From contig NZ_JBHRSS010000001.1 in the NCBI RefSeq assembly GCF_042643355.1, forward strand, positions 310,001 through 374,000: DNA of 64,000 nt, read 5' to 3'. Source of the DNA: Salinisphaera aquimarina. GTDB taxonomy: Bacteria; Pseudomonadota; Gammaproteobacteria; Nevskiales; Salinisphaeraceae. A model generated the notes under the pieces. The model did not search any database and was not told the DNA's origin. It saw only the letters and a program-made list of their open reading frames with translations. Positions 43,690 to 52,461 of the stretch are shown here, one piece after another. The translations under genes and the position numbers were made by a program. Every line of letters starts with the position of its first letter. Positions within the stretch are counted from its first letter, which is position 1.

Positions 43690-44403
43690 TCAGCGGCTCT
43701 TGTTGAGGCCGAGGCGTTTCTGCAACCAGGTTCGTCGCGGTCCCTGGCTGCCGATTTCCTTCTTGCGCTCGGATCGCGTGAAACCGATATGTTCGGTCGC
43801 GCCCTGTTCCAGGATGGCGGCATGAAAACCCAGTTCCCAGTAGCGGATATTGATCTCGTATTCGTGTCCGACATCGGTGAACGGCTTGATCCGTTCATAG
43901 TCCGCGCGGCGGCGTAGACCGGGATTGAGCGTGAAACCGTGCCAGTCGGTACCGTTGTCCGTGGCCAGTTCCCGATACATGACGCCGTCGTCGGTGCGAC
44001 GGATATCACGCCCGATCCGGTGTTTGTTGGCATCCCAGAGTTCGCGCAGCCAGACGGTAACGATGCGCTCATCCTCGTCGAGGACGGACAGCGATTCCTC
44101 GATGAACCCTTTTCTGAAGAACAGCCAGTCGTCCTCGCAGTGAAAGATATAGGGCGAGCGCACATGCGAATAGGCACGGTCGATGCTGGCGATCTGGCCC
44201 AGCTTGGGTTCGTTGTAGAGAATCTCGTCGAAGGCGTCGCCGAATTCCTCGGCAATCCGCCGGTAAACGTCTTTATCGCCGGAATCGTCGATGAGAATCG
44301 TCTGTGCGATCGGGTAGCTGTTGTGCGCGTTGAAACTGCGCAGCGTGCGCTCGAGCAGATCGAGACGGCCGCAGCTGGTGATGACAAGACTGACTTCGCT
44401 CAT
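43690..44403 (-). CDS. GT2 glycosyltransferase
   Basis: A 237-residue inverting GT-A enzyme. It opens SLVITSCGRLDLLERTLRSF, has ILIDDSGDKD near 36-45 and the acidic EDDW (90-93) that would hold the metal-nucleotide. The protein is compact and soluble. I start it at the ATG at 44403 (MSEVSLVITS); an ATG 15 bases upstream is possible. It runs the same way as the DXD-type gene 70 bp downstream. Confidence 0.82.
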   Translation of the reverse strand: MSEVSLVITSCGRLDLLERTLRSFNAHNSYPIAQTILIDDSGDKDVYRRIAEEFGDAFDEILYNEPKLGQIASIDRAYSHVRSPYIFHCEDDWLFFRKGFIEESLSVLDEDERIVTVWLRELWDANKHRIGRDIRRTDDGVMYRELATDNGTDWHGFTLNPGLRRRADYERIKPFTDVGHEYEINIRYWELGFHAAILEQGATEHIGFTRSERKKEIGSQGPRRTWLQKRLGLNKSR

Positions 44404-44539
44404 AAAGCAGATATCCACCGGCGACGCTCGGAACGCTGGGCGCCGGGTTCAGGTGATAAAATTCTGATCGGGATATGTTAAATCAAATGAGCGCTGCCAT
44501 TGTCGGCCCCGGGACGGATGGCAGCCAACAGGACGTGGC

Positions 44540-45838
44540 ATGAGCGACCGGTTTACGGATATCAACGGGCTGTTGCACTACGGCTATTTCGTTGACTGGC
44601 CCTATGAACCGCCAAAACTGCCTTTTTCGCAGGCCACGCTGGAGGCTGCGCGCGACGAGCGTTCGACCCTCGCCGCGCTCGACGAGTCGGCGCTCTGCGA
44701 CCATGGCATTCGGCTGTGGAAACAGGTCTGCAGACGCCTGCTCGACAGCCGTTCGGGGCCTTTCGTCGTGCCGTTGAGTGCGGGTCTGGATTCGCGCGCC
44801 ATCCTCGCCGGCATGGCCGACCAGGGCGCGCCGAATCTGCAGACCGTGACCTTTGGCGTACCCGGATCCTTCGACTATGAAATCGCGCCCGACGTGGCCC
44901 GACAGGCCGCAACGCCCCACGAGCGTATCGATCTGCGCACGATCGCGGTCGAGACCGGCCGCATCGATGGCATTGTGCAGGAGCCGGGCCGCAGTTCGTT
45001 TCTGCTGGACATGTACTTCAACCGCGCGATCAGCGATCGCTACGGTCCCGACTGCACGTACCTGAGCGGCTACGTGGGGGACGTGCTCGCGGGCAAGAAT
45101 CTGCGTGACAGCCAGAGCGTGGACTGGGAGCAGGCGCGCTCCCGGTTCGCGCACAAAAACCGGCATTCGCGCACCGCGACACTCACGCACCCGGATGCAC
45201 AAACTACCGCGTTGTTGCCCGAGCACCCTTATGTAAGCGCTGATCTGATGGCGTTCGACGAACAGCTGGACTATGCGGTGCGTCAGGAATGCCTGATGCG
45301 CCCGATCGTGATGCGCCCCGATTACGACAGCATCGCGCCGATGCTGGACGAGGAATGGGTGATCTTCATGCTCGCATTGAGCCGCGATCAGCGTCAGGGG
45401 CGCCGTCTGTTCGTACAGCTGTTCCAGCGCGGTTTTCCAGCGCTGTTCTCGTTGCCGACCACCGCCAACGGGGGCCTGCCGCTGACGGCGTCGGCGCGCG
45501 CCGTGCAGACGCATCAACGCCGCCTGAAGCGCCGGCGCCGCCTGCTGTCGAAACTCAGCCGGTTGATGCCGTCGATCACCGTGCCGCTGGGCAACCGCAG
45601 CTGGCAATACATCGATTTCAAGCAGGGGCTGAACAAGCGTGCCGATCTGACGGCGCTATTCGATCGCGGCATGCAACGGATCGATCGCGCGAATTGGGCG
45701 CCCTGGATCGACGCCCAAGGGCTCTTGCGTGAGCATCGCGACGGTGTGGCGGATCACGGAAAAGCGCTGAGCGTACTGCTCAACCTGGATATCGTGACCC
45801 GTGCCGGCGCGCTCAATCTTCCCCCGGTCGAGAACTGA
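44540..45838 (+). CDS. Stand-alone asparagine synthetase-like PP-loop protein
   Basis: A 432-residue protein that matches only the synthetase half of AsnB. The ATP pyrophosphatase loop is VVPLSAGLDSR (SAGLDS at 80-85), followed by QTVTFGVPGSFDYEIAPDVA, the FD-x-E-x-x-x-A pattern of AsnB enzymes. YLSGYVGDVLAG near 180 corresponds to the AsnB SGxGGDE loop but is altered. There is no N-terminal glutaminase domain and no Cys2. It may use free ammonia or another amine, or adenylate a sugar acid. Location inside a glycan cluster suggests amidation of a carboxyl on LPS or a glycan precursor. That is inference. Confidence 0.75.
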   Translation: MSDRFTDINGLLHYGYFVDWPYEPPKLPFSQATLEAARDERSTLAALDESALCDHGIRLWKQVCRRLLDSRSGPFVVPLSAGLDSRAILAGMADQGAPNLQTVTFGVPGSFDYEIAPDVARQAATPHERIDLRTIAVETGRIDGIVQEPGRSSFLLDMYFNRAISDRYGPDCTYLSGYVGDVLAGKNLRDSQSVDWEQARSRFAHKNRHSRTATLTHPDAQTTALLPEHPYVSADLMAFDEQLDYAVRQECLMRPIVMRPDYDSIAPMLDEEWVIFMLALSRDQRQGRRLFVQLFQRGFPALFSLPTTANGGLPLTASARAVQTHQRRLKRRRRLLSKLSRLMPSITVPLGNRSWQYIDFKQGLNKRADLTALFDRGMQRIDRANWAPWIDAQGLLREHRDGVADHGKALSVLLNLDIVTRAGALNLPPVEN

Positions 45839-45878
45839 TCAACTGGGCGTCCACCCGGTATAGCCGGACCAGACCAGC

Positions 45879-46904
45879 CTATTCGACGTGGTTCGGCGAA
45901 CGCTGGCGTGCGGTAGCAGGGCGGGTCGGATCATCCGGACCGTCGCTGCCCCTGCGCCGTCGCGCCAGCATTTCCTGAATCTGGCCCAGGCGCAGCTGAT
46001 ATTGAATGCCCTGCTCGGTGTAGACCCTGGGCTTGCAGATCAGTCGTGCAACCCGATAACGCAACGCGGCGCGTGCGGTTGCCAGCCAGAGTTTCACCGA
46101 AATGCCGCGCACGAAGAACTTGCGCGGCTTGCGGGTGTTCGGCAGGTAGACTTGGCCGCGTCCTTTCTTGTTGGCCCGCGCGAGCAGCCATTCGGTCGTG
46201 ATCTGGTCGGGCCGAATGACGTGTTCGACGCAGGCGCTGGGCACATAGATGAAGGACCAGCCGTCCGCGCGCAGGCGCCGTAGCAGGTGGCCTTCGCCGC
46301 CCATGGCATACGAACCGCCCTGCGGGCCGAGGTGATTGGGAAAGCAGTGCTGGCCCAGCGCGCTGCGCCGCACGGCAAAGCTGGGGCCGTAGGGGTGACG
46401 CCGGACACGGCCTTCCTTGCTGGCGGGTGCGTAGCGTGCGAAGGCGGTCGACGAGAATCTGAAAGCCGGACTCTGCATCCAGTTCGGCGTATTGTCGGGG
46501 AAACGCGGCTCGATGCGTGCCCCGAAAACCGCTTCGTGAGGCCAGCGCGCCGCCGCGCTTGCATAGGCCTGCAGATATTCACGATTCGGCACCGCGTCAT
46601 CATCGGTGAAGATGATCAGTTCACCGTTGAGATGGGGCAGCGCCGTGTTGCGGGCACGATTTTGGCCGCCGTCCGCAGCGAACAGTGGTATCAGCGGCAG
46701 ATCGCTCCTGGCGTGCTCCAGAATAGCCGCCGTGTCGTCATCGCTGTTGTTGTCAACGACGATAAGCTCCCAACGGATGCCGTCCGTATTCAGACGACGA
46801 TAGCTGTCCAGCGTCTGCCGCAACTGCGTCGCGCGATCCCGCGTGGCGAATATCACGCTGACATCTACCAGATGTTGCGGTGCTGTCTGTCGTGGGTCAC
46901 CCAT
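45879..46904 (-). CDS. GT2 glycosyltransferase
   Basis: A 341-residue GT-A enzyme: DVSVIFATRDRATQLRQTLDS at the N-terminus, the nucleotide-binding VVDNNSDDDT (50-58), GGQNRARNTA and the TDDDA metal site (100-104). The last 100 residues form a basic helical region and then a polar tail. I use the ATG at 46904; a TTG 15 bases earlier is also in frame. It points toward the asparagine-synthetase-like gene and converges with it, 40 bp apart. Confidence 0.83.
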   Translation of the reverse strand: MGDPRQTAPQHLVDVSVIFATRDRATQLRQTLDSYRRLNTDGIRWELIVVDNNSDDDTAAILEHARSDLPLIPLFAADGGQNRARNTALPHLNGELIIFTDDDAVPNREYLQAYASAAARWPHEAVFGARIEPRFPDNTPNWMQSPAFRFSSTAFARYAPASKEGRVRRHPYGPSFAVRRSALGQHCFPNHLGPQGGSYAMGGEGHLLRRLRADGWSFIYVPSACVEHVIRPDQITTEWLLARANKKGRGQVYLPNTRKPRKFFVRGISVKLWLATARAALRYRVARLICKPRVYTEQGIQYQLRLGQIQEMLARRRRGSDGPDDPTRPATARQRSPNHVE

Positions 46905-47152
46905 CAATATCGCCGGCAAACACCGTTATCCGTGTCGGATTGCGCACGAGTATTGCAAAAAAACACGGCCACCGTTTTCGTCGCGGTCCGTTGCGAGGGC
47001 CGCGAGGCCGGCGCTTGTGACCACACTGCGTTGAAAAGACGAGCATTTCGTGGGTCGACGGGCTGGCGTGCCGGGGCTGTGCGTCTCGCCGGTCGGTTCC
47101 CGTGTTTGCGGCGAGTTGCAGGTGGCCGCAACTCGCCCATGGAGGTCTGCTT

Positions 47153-47908
47153 CTACCGGCCGTCGCCGGGCATGACCCGGGAGCGCCAGTACGCCAGCCG
47201 GCTGGACAGGCGCGACTTGCGGGTGGCGGTGATCGATTTCCTGCCCGTCGCCACTTTCTGCGCCCAGGCCCACGACTGATCCTGAACCCTGAAATTGGAA
47301 TAGTCGGGATGCTGACTGACCAGCAGGTGAAAGATCGCGGCGACGTTCGGCTCTTCGACCTGGTCGGGCGATAGCTCGCGCGCGCTGACGCCGTCGCTCG
47401 CGTCCTTGCCCTTGGCCACCGCGTCCGCGTAACGCCAGTTGTAGTCGTCGAACAGAATCCAGCCGCCGGGGCGTAGCAGTTTGTCGGCCAGGAAGAAGGC
47501 CATGCCGTCGATCGTCCAGTTCTTGCTGCCGTCGATGAACACGAAGTCGTAGCAGGGCGTGCACTGGCCGTCGCGCGTCTGCGCTTCGATGGTTTTTTTC
47601 AGAAACCAGTTGTAGGAGTTGATCTCGCGTTGAATCGACACCCGGTCGGGCAGTCCGAGACGATCGAGGGTGTGCTCGATCGTAGGCTCGAAATCGCGAC
47701 TGAGTTCGATGTCCACGCTGGTCAGGTGGCCGCGGCCGAGTTCATCGAGCGCGGCCGCGATGTAGCCACTGCCGGCGCCGTGGGCGAAGCCCAGTTCGAG
47801 GCAGTCGACGGGCTTCTCGGTGAGCAGAAAATCGTAAAGAACGCGTGCCGAATGCCGCGATATATGCGGAATGCCGGCCAGTTCGCGCGCGGCGTCACTG
47901 AATTTCAT
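47153..47908 (-). CDS. Class I SAM-dependent methyltransferase
   Basis: A 251-residue Rossmann methyltransferase. The SAM loop is LELGFAHGAGSGY (37-49), the acidic end of strand 2 is in TSVDIELS, and FVFIDGSKNWTIDGM is the family segment downstream. GGWILFDDYNWR follows. This pattern is that of the Methyltransf_24 group, several of which act in glycan tailoring. The ATG at 47908 lies inside the end of the upstream kinase-like gene (14-bp overlap), with AAGGAGA about 12 nt upstream, so expression is coupled. Acceptor unknown. Confidence 0.8.
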   Translation of the reverse strand: MKFSDAARELAGIPHISRHSARVLYDFLLTEKPVDCLELGFAHGAGSGYIAAALDELGRGHLTSVDIELSRDFEPTIEHTLDRLGLPDRVSIQREINSYNWFLKKTIEAQTRDGQCTPCYDFVFIDGSKNWTIDGMAFFLADKLLRPGGWILFDDYNWRYADAVAKGKDASDGVSARELSPDQVEEPNVAAIFHLLVSQHPDYSNFRVQDQSWAWAQKVATGRKSITATRKSRLSSRLAYWRSRVMPGDGR

Positions 47909-48626
47909 GGACGAGTCGTTCTCCTTGTGGCCAGCGGGCCAGATACGTACGCAACCAGCGTCTGAAAAAAAGCCATTCCGCATCCGACAGGGCACCGCGG
48001 GCCGTGCTTTCGAGCAGCTTCAATGTCTTGGCCAGCCCGGTGCCGAGCGCGGCCGGCGTTCTGGGTACGCGGATGTCGTTGTCGATCCACAGGATCGAGG
48101 CGTCTTCGAGTACGCACAGGTTATCGAAATGCGCGTCCTTGTGAATGTAACCGTGGCCGTGGACCCGGGCCAGCTGCTCGGCGAGCGCGCGCAGAAAATC
48201 CTGGCGGTGCGCAGCGTCCGTGTCGTGGCGTATCAGCATCAGTGACGAGGTGAACGCCGGCAGCGGGCGCATGAACAGCGCGGATTCGAATCGGGCCAGG
48301 GGCGCGGGCGTCATGCCCCAGCCGTAAACCTCCGGGGTCTGCAGGCCGATGGCGGCGAGCATGCGGTTGCCCTCGAATTCACGCTGTCCCTGGCAGGCCA
48401 GATACTTGCGAATGCTGTCGCGCGGTTGGCTGCGCGGCATGGCCAGCTTGATCACGCAGGGCCATGGATCGTCCGTGCGATAGATGCGCGAATGGGGTCC
48501 GCTATGCAGCAGCTGCCATTGCCCGGCGTCGGCGGGCAGGACGAACGCCGGCGGCAGGGCGAGCCGCCAGCGACTGTTCGTGACCGGCAGACGATGCCAG
48601 CGTGGCTTGAGCGATGTCGGATGCAA
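47895..48626 (-). CDS. WaaP/Kdo-kinase-like LPS core kinase
   Basis: A 243-residue protein kinase-fold enzyme of the Kdo/WaaP family. The ATP lysine is Lys60 (CVIKLAMP), the catalytic loop HGYIHKDAHFDN (Asp164, Asn169) and the metal motif WIDND (Asp182). Such enzymes phosphorylate heptose or Kdo of the LPS inner core. The best available start is TTG at 48626, with no clear ribosome site, so the true N-terminus is uncertain. It lies 45 bp after hemB and overlaps the methyltransferase gene. Confidence 0.78.
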   Translation of the reverse strand: MHPTSLKPRWHRLPVTNSRWRLALPPAFVLPADAGQWQLLHSGPHSRIYRTDDPWPCVIKLAMPRSQPRDSIRKYLACQGQREFEGNRMLAAIGLQTPEVYGWGMTPAPLARFESALFMRPLPAFTSSLMLIRHDTDAAHRQDFLRALAEQLARVHGHGYIHKDAHFDNLCVLEDASILWIDNDIRVPRTPAALGTGLAKTLKLLESTARGALSDAEWLFFRRWLRTYLARWPQGERLVHEIQ

Positions 48627-48671
48627 CGGGGTCGATTGCGCTGATGCGAAACCGACGATTGTGCCCGTTGC

Positions 48672-49673
48672 CTATTCGTTGAGCCAGCGCGCCGCGTCCT
48701 TGGCGAAGTAGGTCAGCACACCGTCACAGCCGGCGCGCTTGAAGCTGCCCAGGCATTCGAGCACCGCCTTGCGCTCGTCCAGCCAGCCGTTGTCGATCGC
48801 GGCCTTGAGCATCGCGTATTCGCCCGACACGTGATACGCGAAGGTGGGCACGCCAAAGGTCTGCTTCACCCGATGGATGATGTCGAGATACGGCATGCCG
48901 GGCTTGACCATGACCATGTCGGCACCTTCGGCGAGGTCGAGTGAGACTTCGCGCAGGGCCTCGTCGGTGTTGGCGGGGTCGATCTGGTAGGTGCGTTTGT
49001 CGGCCTTGCCCAGATTGGCCGACGAGCCCAGCGCTTCGCGGAACGGGCTGTACAGGCTGGAGGCGAACTTCGCGGCATAGGACATGATCAGCGTGTTCAC
49101 GTGGCCGCTGTCTTCGAGTGCCGTGCGCATGGCCTGGATCCGGCCGTCCATCATGTCGGAGGGCGACACGATATCGACCCCCGCATCGGCGTGGGCGAGG
49201 GTCTGGGCGACCAGAATATCGATGGTCGGGTCGTTGAGCACATAACCGTCGTCATCGATGACGCCGTCCTGGCCGTGGCTGGTATAAGGGTCCAGAGCCA
49301 CGTCGGTCATCACGCCCAGCTGCGGGAACTCACGCTTTATCGCGCGGATCGCCTGCGGGATTAGGCCATCCGGATTGGCGGCCTCGGCCGCGTCGGGGGT
49401 CTTCTTGCCCGCATCGATGACCGGGAACAGCACGACCGCGGGGATGCCGAGTGCGACGACATCTGTGATCTCGCGCATCAGCTCGTCGAGTGTGTGCCGG
49501 CGCACGCCGGGCATGGCGGCGATCTCGAGCGACTCGCCTTCGGTCACGAACAGCGGATAGATCAGATCATCCACGCCAAGTCGTGTTTCGCGTGCGAGAC
49601 GACGGGAAAAATCGTGGGCACGCGCACGACGCATGCGGGTGGCGGGATAGCGACCTGGAAATGAACTCGGCAT
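48672..49673 (-). CDS. hemB: Delta-aminolevulinic acid dehydratase (porphobilinogen synthase), Mg type
   Basis: Condenses two 5-aminolevulinate to porphobilinogen. 333 residues. The two Schiff-base lysines are in MSYAAKFASS and VMVKPGMPY. The segment that binds zinc through cysteines in yeast and E. coli is here DVALDPYTSHGQDG, with aspartates and no cysteines, as in Pseudomonas. The enzyme is therefore predicted to be magnesium-dependent. The ATG at 49673 is preferred to a GTG two codons earlier. It is divergent from arsS. Confidence 0.95.
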   Translation of the reverse strand: MPSSFPGRYPATRMRRARAHDFSRRLARETRLGVDDLIYPLFVTEGESLEIAAMPGVRRHTLDELMREITDVVALGIPAVVLFPVIDAGKKTPDAAEAANPDGLIPQAIRAIKREFPQLGVMTDVALDPYTSHGQDGVIDDDGYVLNDPTIDILVAQTLAHADAGVDIVSPSDMMDGRIQAMRTALEDSGHVNTLIMSYAAKFASSLYSPFREALGSSANLGKADKRTYQIDPANTDEALREVSLDLAEGADMVMVKPGMPYLDIIHRVKQTFGVPTFAYHVSGEYAMLKAAIDNGWLDERKAVLECLGSFKRAGCDGVLTYFAKDAARWLNE

Positions 49674-49727
49674 GAGCACTGTACGTAGCGAATTGTCTGC
49701 CCGTTACATAGGTCGCGACTGGGTCGG

Positions 49728-49756
49728 TTTCAACTCCTGTTAAACTCGGGTAATAA
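49728..49756 (+). promoter_or_regulatory. Candidate sigma-70 promoter of the ArsS-like gene
   Basis: TTTCAA (49728-49733) and TAATAA (49751-49756) are separated by 17 bases in an AT-rich island ending 23 bp before the ATG. The -10 is good, the -35 is a weak match. No operator palindrome is obvious. Confidence 0.3.
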
Positions 49757-49779
49757 AGAAAAGGCTTTGAAATAACCTT

Positions 49780-50736
49780 ATGCTGCCTGTGGCCCGCCCT
49801 TCTAGTAATACCGATTTTCCGTGTATTCGTCGCGATGCATTGCATACGCTGCAGATGAATCTCGGCTATCTGTGCAATATCGCCTGCACCCACTGCCACG
49901 TGGAGGCGGGCCCGAAGCGCACCGAGCTCATGGATCGCCAGACCATGGACGAGGCGCTGGCGTTCATCCAGGCCCAGAATATTCGGTGTCTCGATGTCAC
50001 TGGCGGCTCACCGGAAATGAATCCGCATTTTCGCGATTTCATGCGTGATGCGCGCGCGCTCGGCGTCCATCTGATGGACCGCTGCAATCCGACCATCATC
50101 GAGGAGCCCGGCTACGAATGGGTGCCGGGTTTTCTCGCTGAAAACGAAGTCGAGGTGATCGCCTCGCTGCCCTGCTATACCGCCGACAACGTGGACACGC
50201 AGCGCGGCAAGGGCGTGTTCGACGCCAGTATCAGTGCCCTGCAGAAACTCAATGCCCTGGGCTACGGACAGCCCGGCAGTGGCTTGGAGCTGAATCTGGT
50301 CTATAACCCGGTGTCGCCGGTGCTGCCGCCGCCCCAGGAAAGTCTGGAAGCGGATTACAGCCTGTTTCTGAAAGAAAAATTCGGAATCGTGTTCAATAAC
50401 CTGTTCACCATCGCGAATATGCCCATCAAGCGTTATGCGCATATGCTGCTGCGCGAAAACCGGATGGGTGAGTACATGGCGCTGCTGCGCGGCGCCCATC
50501 GGGACGAGAACGTTGCCGGTGTGATGTGCCGCGGCCTGGTCAGCGTCGACTGGCAGGGCTATGTCTACGACTGCGATTTCAACCAGATGCTCGATATGCC
50601 GTTGGGCGACGGAGGTACGGTCCATATCCGGGATATCATGCATCGGGATTTCGCGGGGGGCGCGATCGCTGTTGGCGATCACTGCTATGGCTGTACCGCG
50701 GGTCAGGGCAGCAGCTGTGGCGGCGCGCTGAGTTGA
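49780..50736 (+). CDS. arsS: ArsS-type radical SAM protein (arsenosugar biosynthesis)
   Basis: A 318-residue radical SAM enzyme. The cluster-binding cysteines are Cys32, Cys36 and Cys39 in GYLCNIACTHCHVEAGP. LDVTGGSPEMNPHF is the glycine-rich SAM strand. The C-terminal DUF3641 domain ends with CYGCTAGQGSSCGG (Cys302, Cys305, Cys313). Some homologues replace one of these cysteines with selenocysteine; this one does not. ArsS proteins are placed in arsenosugar synthesis, usually beside the arsenite methyltransferase arsM. No arsM is in this window. Divergent from hemB. Confidence 0.85.
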   Translation: MLPVARPSSNTDFPCIRRDALHTLQMNLGYLCNIACTHCHVEAGPKRTELMDRQTMDEALAFIQAQNIRCLDVTGGSPEMNPHFRDFMRDARALGVHLMDRCNPTIIEEPGYEWVPGFLAENEVEVIASLPCYTADNVDTQRGKGVFDASISALQKLNALGYGQPGSGLELNLVYNPVSPVLPPPQESLEADYSLFLKEKFGIVFNNLFTIANMPIKRYAHMLLRENRMGEYMALLRGAHRDENVAGVMCRGLVSVDWQGYVYDCDFNQMLDMPLGDGGTVHIRDIMHRDFAGGAIAVGDHCYGCTAGQGSSCGGALS

Positions 50737-50790
50737 TACCCGTGCCGGCAGGCGCGCGACCAGCATGAATTGAGTCGCCCGCAGTTTGCA

Positions 50791-50819
50791 GCCAAACTAA
50801 CTTGGATACCCAGGAGTCG
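50791..50819 (+). promoter_or_regulatory. Candidate ECF-type promoter upstream of the sigma factor gene
   Basis: GCCAAAC (50791-50797) and GGAGTCG (50813-50819), 15 bases apart, resemble the AAC-type -35 and GTC-type -10 of ECF promoters. They lie 163 bp before the sigma gene. If real it would mean autoregulation. One site only, so weak evidence. Confidence 0.25.
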
Positions 50820-50981
50820 AATTCACGCATGAGTAGTGCCCACGTTTGTGAACGCGCGTTCGAGCGCCGGGGCCGGGCGGTACATGCGCCACGCCCGTCG
50901 GCACGCCCCGCGCCGCGCGCCCGGCGCATCGCCCTGGATTCAGCGTCTTCCCCTGCGCTGCTCGATGAGGTGTCCTAGACA

Positions 50982-51545
50982 ATGGCCGAACGCGAACAGC
51001 TGGCCGAATGGCTGGTGGCCACAGCCGAGGGCGATCAGCAGGCATTCCAGAGTCTATATGCTGCGACGTCCGCGCAACTCTATGCGCTATTGCTGCGTAT
51101 CCTGCGAAACCCGGAACGGGCACAGGACGCGCTACAGGACGCCTATGTCCGCGTCTGGCAGAAAGCCGACACCTATGCCCCGGATCGGGGCGCGCCGTTG
51201 ACGTGGCTGTTGTCGATCGCCCGTTATCGCGCGCTGGACATGCTGCGACGCAAGCGCCCGGAAGTGGCGATGCCCGAGGAGCCCGACATGATGGCCACGC
51301 TGCTCGAAGATGAGCGCTCGTTGTCGCCGGTCGAGGAGAATGAAAACCAACAGTCGCTGGATGCGATACGAGTCTGCTTGAAAACCCTGCAACCGCAACA
51401 ACGCGACAGCGTGCTGCTCGCCTATTACGAGGGCCTGACTCATCAAGAACTCGCCGAGCGCATGGATGCGCCTCTCGGTACCGTGAAAAGCTGGATCCGC
51501 CGCGGCCTGATCCGGCTGCGTGAATGTCTGGCGGAGAAGGCGTGA
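50982..51545 (+). CDS. ECF sigma factor
   Basis: A 187-residue group IV sigma factor. Region 2 (about 20-95) includes AYVRVWQKADTYAP and WLLSIARYRALDMLRRKRP, the -10 recognition and melting segments; region 4 (about 130-183) has the helix-turn-helix GLTHQELAERMDAPLGTVKSWIRRGL. The type is like mycobacterial SigK, whose partner is a membrane RskA-like anti-sigma, and the next gene is one. The stop and next start share a base (TGATG). The inducing signal and regulon are unknown. Confidence 0.88.
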   Translation: MAEREQLAEWLVATAEGDQQAFQSLYAATSAQLYALLLRILRNPERAQDALQDAYVRVWQKADTYAPDRGAPLTWLLSIARYRALDMLRRKRPEVAMPEEPDMMATLLEDERSLSPVEENENQQSLDAIRVCLKTLQPQQRDSVLLAYYEGLTHQELAERMDAPLGTVKSWIRRGLIRLRECLAEKA

Positions 51546-52294
51546 TGGCCGAATCCGATTCACAAACACCGATCACGCAAGCCGGTGAATACGTGCTTGG
51601 CACGCTCGACGCGCAGGCGCGCGGCCACTTGGAACAACAGCTGGGTCACGACACCGAGGCCCGGCGCGAGGTGAGCTACTGGGAGCAGCGTCTGGGTTCG
51701 CTCGGGCTCGGGCTTGCACCGGTTACGCCGCCCGAACATGTCTGGACACGCATCGAGGACCAGATCGCGATGGGCCGCACGGTGCCGATCGGCTCCGGGC
51801 GGCAAGCGGCGGCCCCGCCGAAAACGTCGAGCGGTATCGGCATCTGGCGTGGCATTGCCCTGGCGGCATCGCTGGCGGCGCTGGTGCTGGCCGGATTGCT
51901 GGTTGCCGGGTCAGGTCTGCGCTCGGGTTCGTCGGCGACCGTCGAGCCTGCTTATGCGAGTGTCGTCTACGACCAACCCACGGGCATGAGCTGGCTGGTC
52001 ACGGCAGAACAGGGAAGCCATATCGTCAGCGTTCTTGCCATGGGTGATTTCGACGTACCCAAGGGCAAGGTGCTGCGCGCCTGGATCAAGCCCGACAACG
52101 GTCAGCCGATGCCGATGGGTGAGTGGCCGCACACCAATGGCGATCATCAGATGACGGTATCGGATGCCGTCGCCGAATCGATGGGCGACCCCGCTCAGTT
52201 GATGGTCACGATGGAAGATGCGGATGTCGAGGATCAGGCGGCGCCTGAAGGCCGTCTGATGTGGACATCGCCGATAGGGCGCCATACGAGCTGA
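51545..52294 (+). CDS. RskA-type membrane anti-sigma factor
   Basis: A 249-residue anti-sigma. The N-terminal cytosolic part (TQAGEYVLGTLDAQARGHLEQQLGHD) matches the sigma-binding helices of RskA-like proteins and lacks the HxxxCxxC zinc motif of ChrR/RseA-like types. One transmembrane helix follows (102-122). A periplasmic RskA domain runs to the end. It is coupled to the sigma gene by the TGATG overlap. Release would need a membrane signal or proteolysis. Confidence 0.85.
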   Translation: MAESDSQTPITQAGEYVLGTLDAQARGHLEQQLGHDTEARREVSYWEQRLGSLGLGLAPVTPPEHVWTRIEDQIAMGRTVPIGSGRQAAAPPKTSSGIGIWRGIALAASLAALVLAGLLVAGSGLRSGSSATVEPAYASVVYDQPTGMSWLVTAEQGSHIVSVLAMGDFDVPKGKVLRAWIKPDNGQPMPMGEWPHTNGDHQMTVSDAVAESMGDPAQLMVTMEDADVEDQAAPEGRLMWTSPIGRHTS

Positions 52295-52461
52295 TCGGTA
52301 GAGGCGGGTCCGCGGGCTGTTCTGATGTGTGGCCGATATCGGCTGCCGTCGCGACGACGTTCGCCTGTTGTCGGCTGCAGTCAGCTATCCGGTCTGTTCA
52401 GCCATATGGGCGTGCAGTGGTGGTTCCGACATTGGCACGCCGGTTGCCCTCGCGTGGGGCG

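Noticed and set aside
50982..52294. Link of the ECF pair to the lipid operon as a singlet-oxygen ChrR-type response
   Set aside because: The anti-sigma lacks the zinc and cupin features of ChrR, and no matching promoter is visible before 58076.
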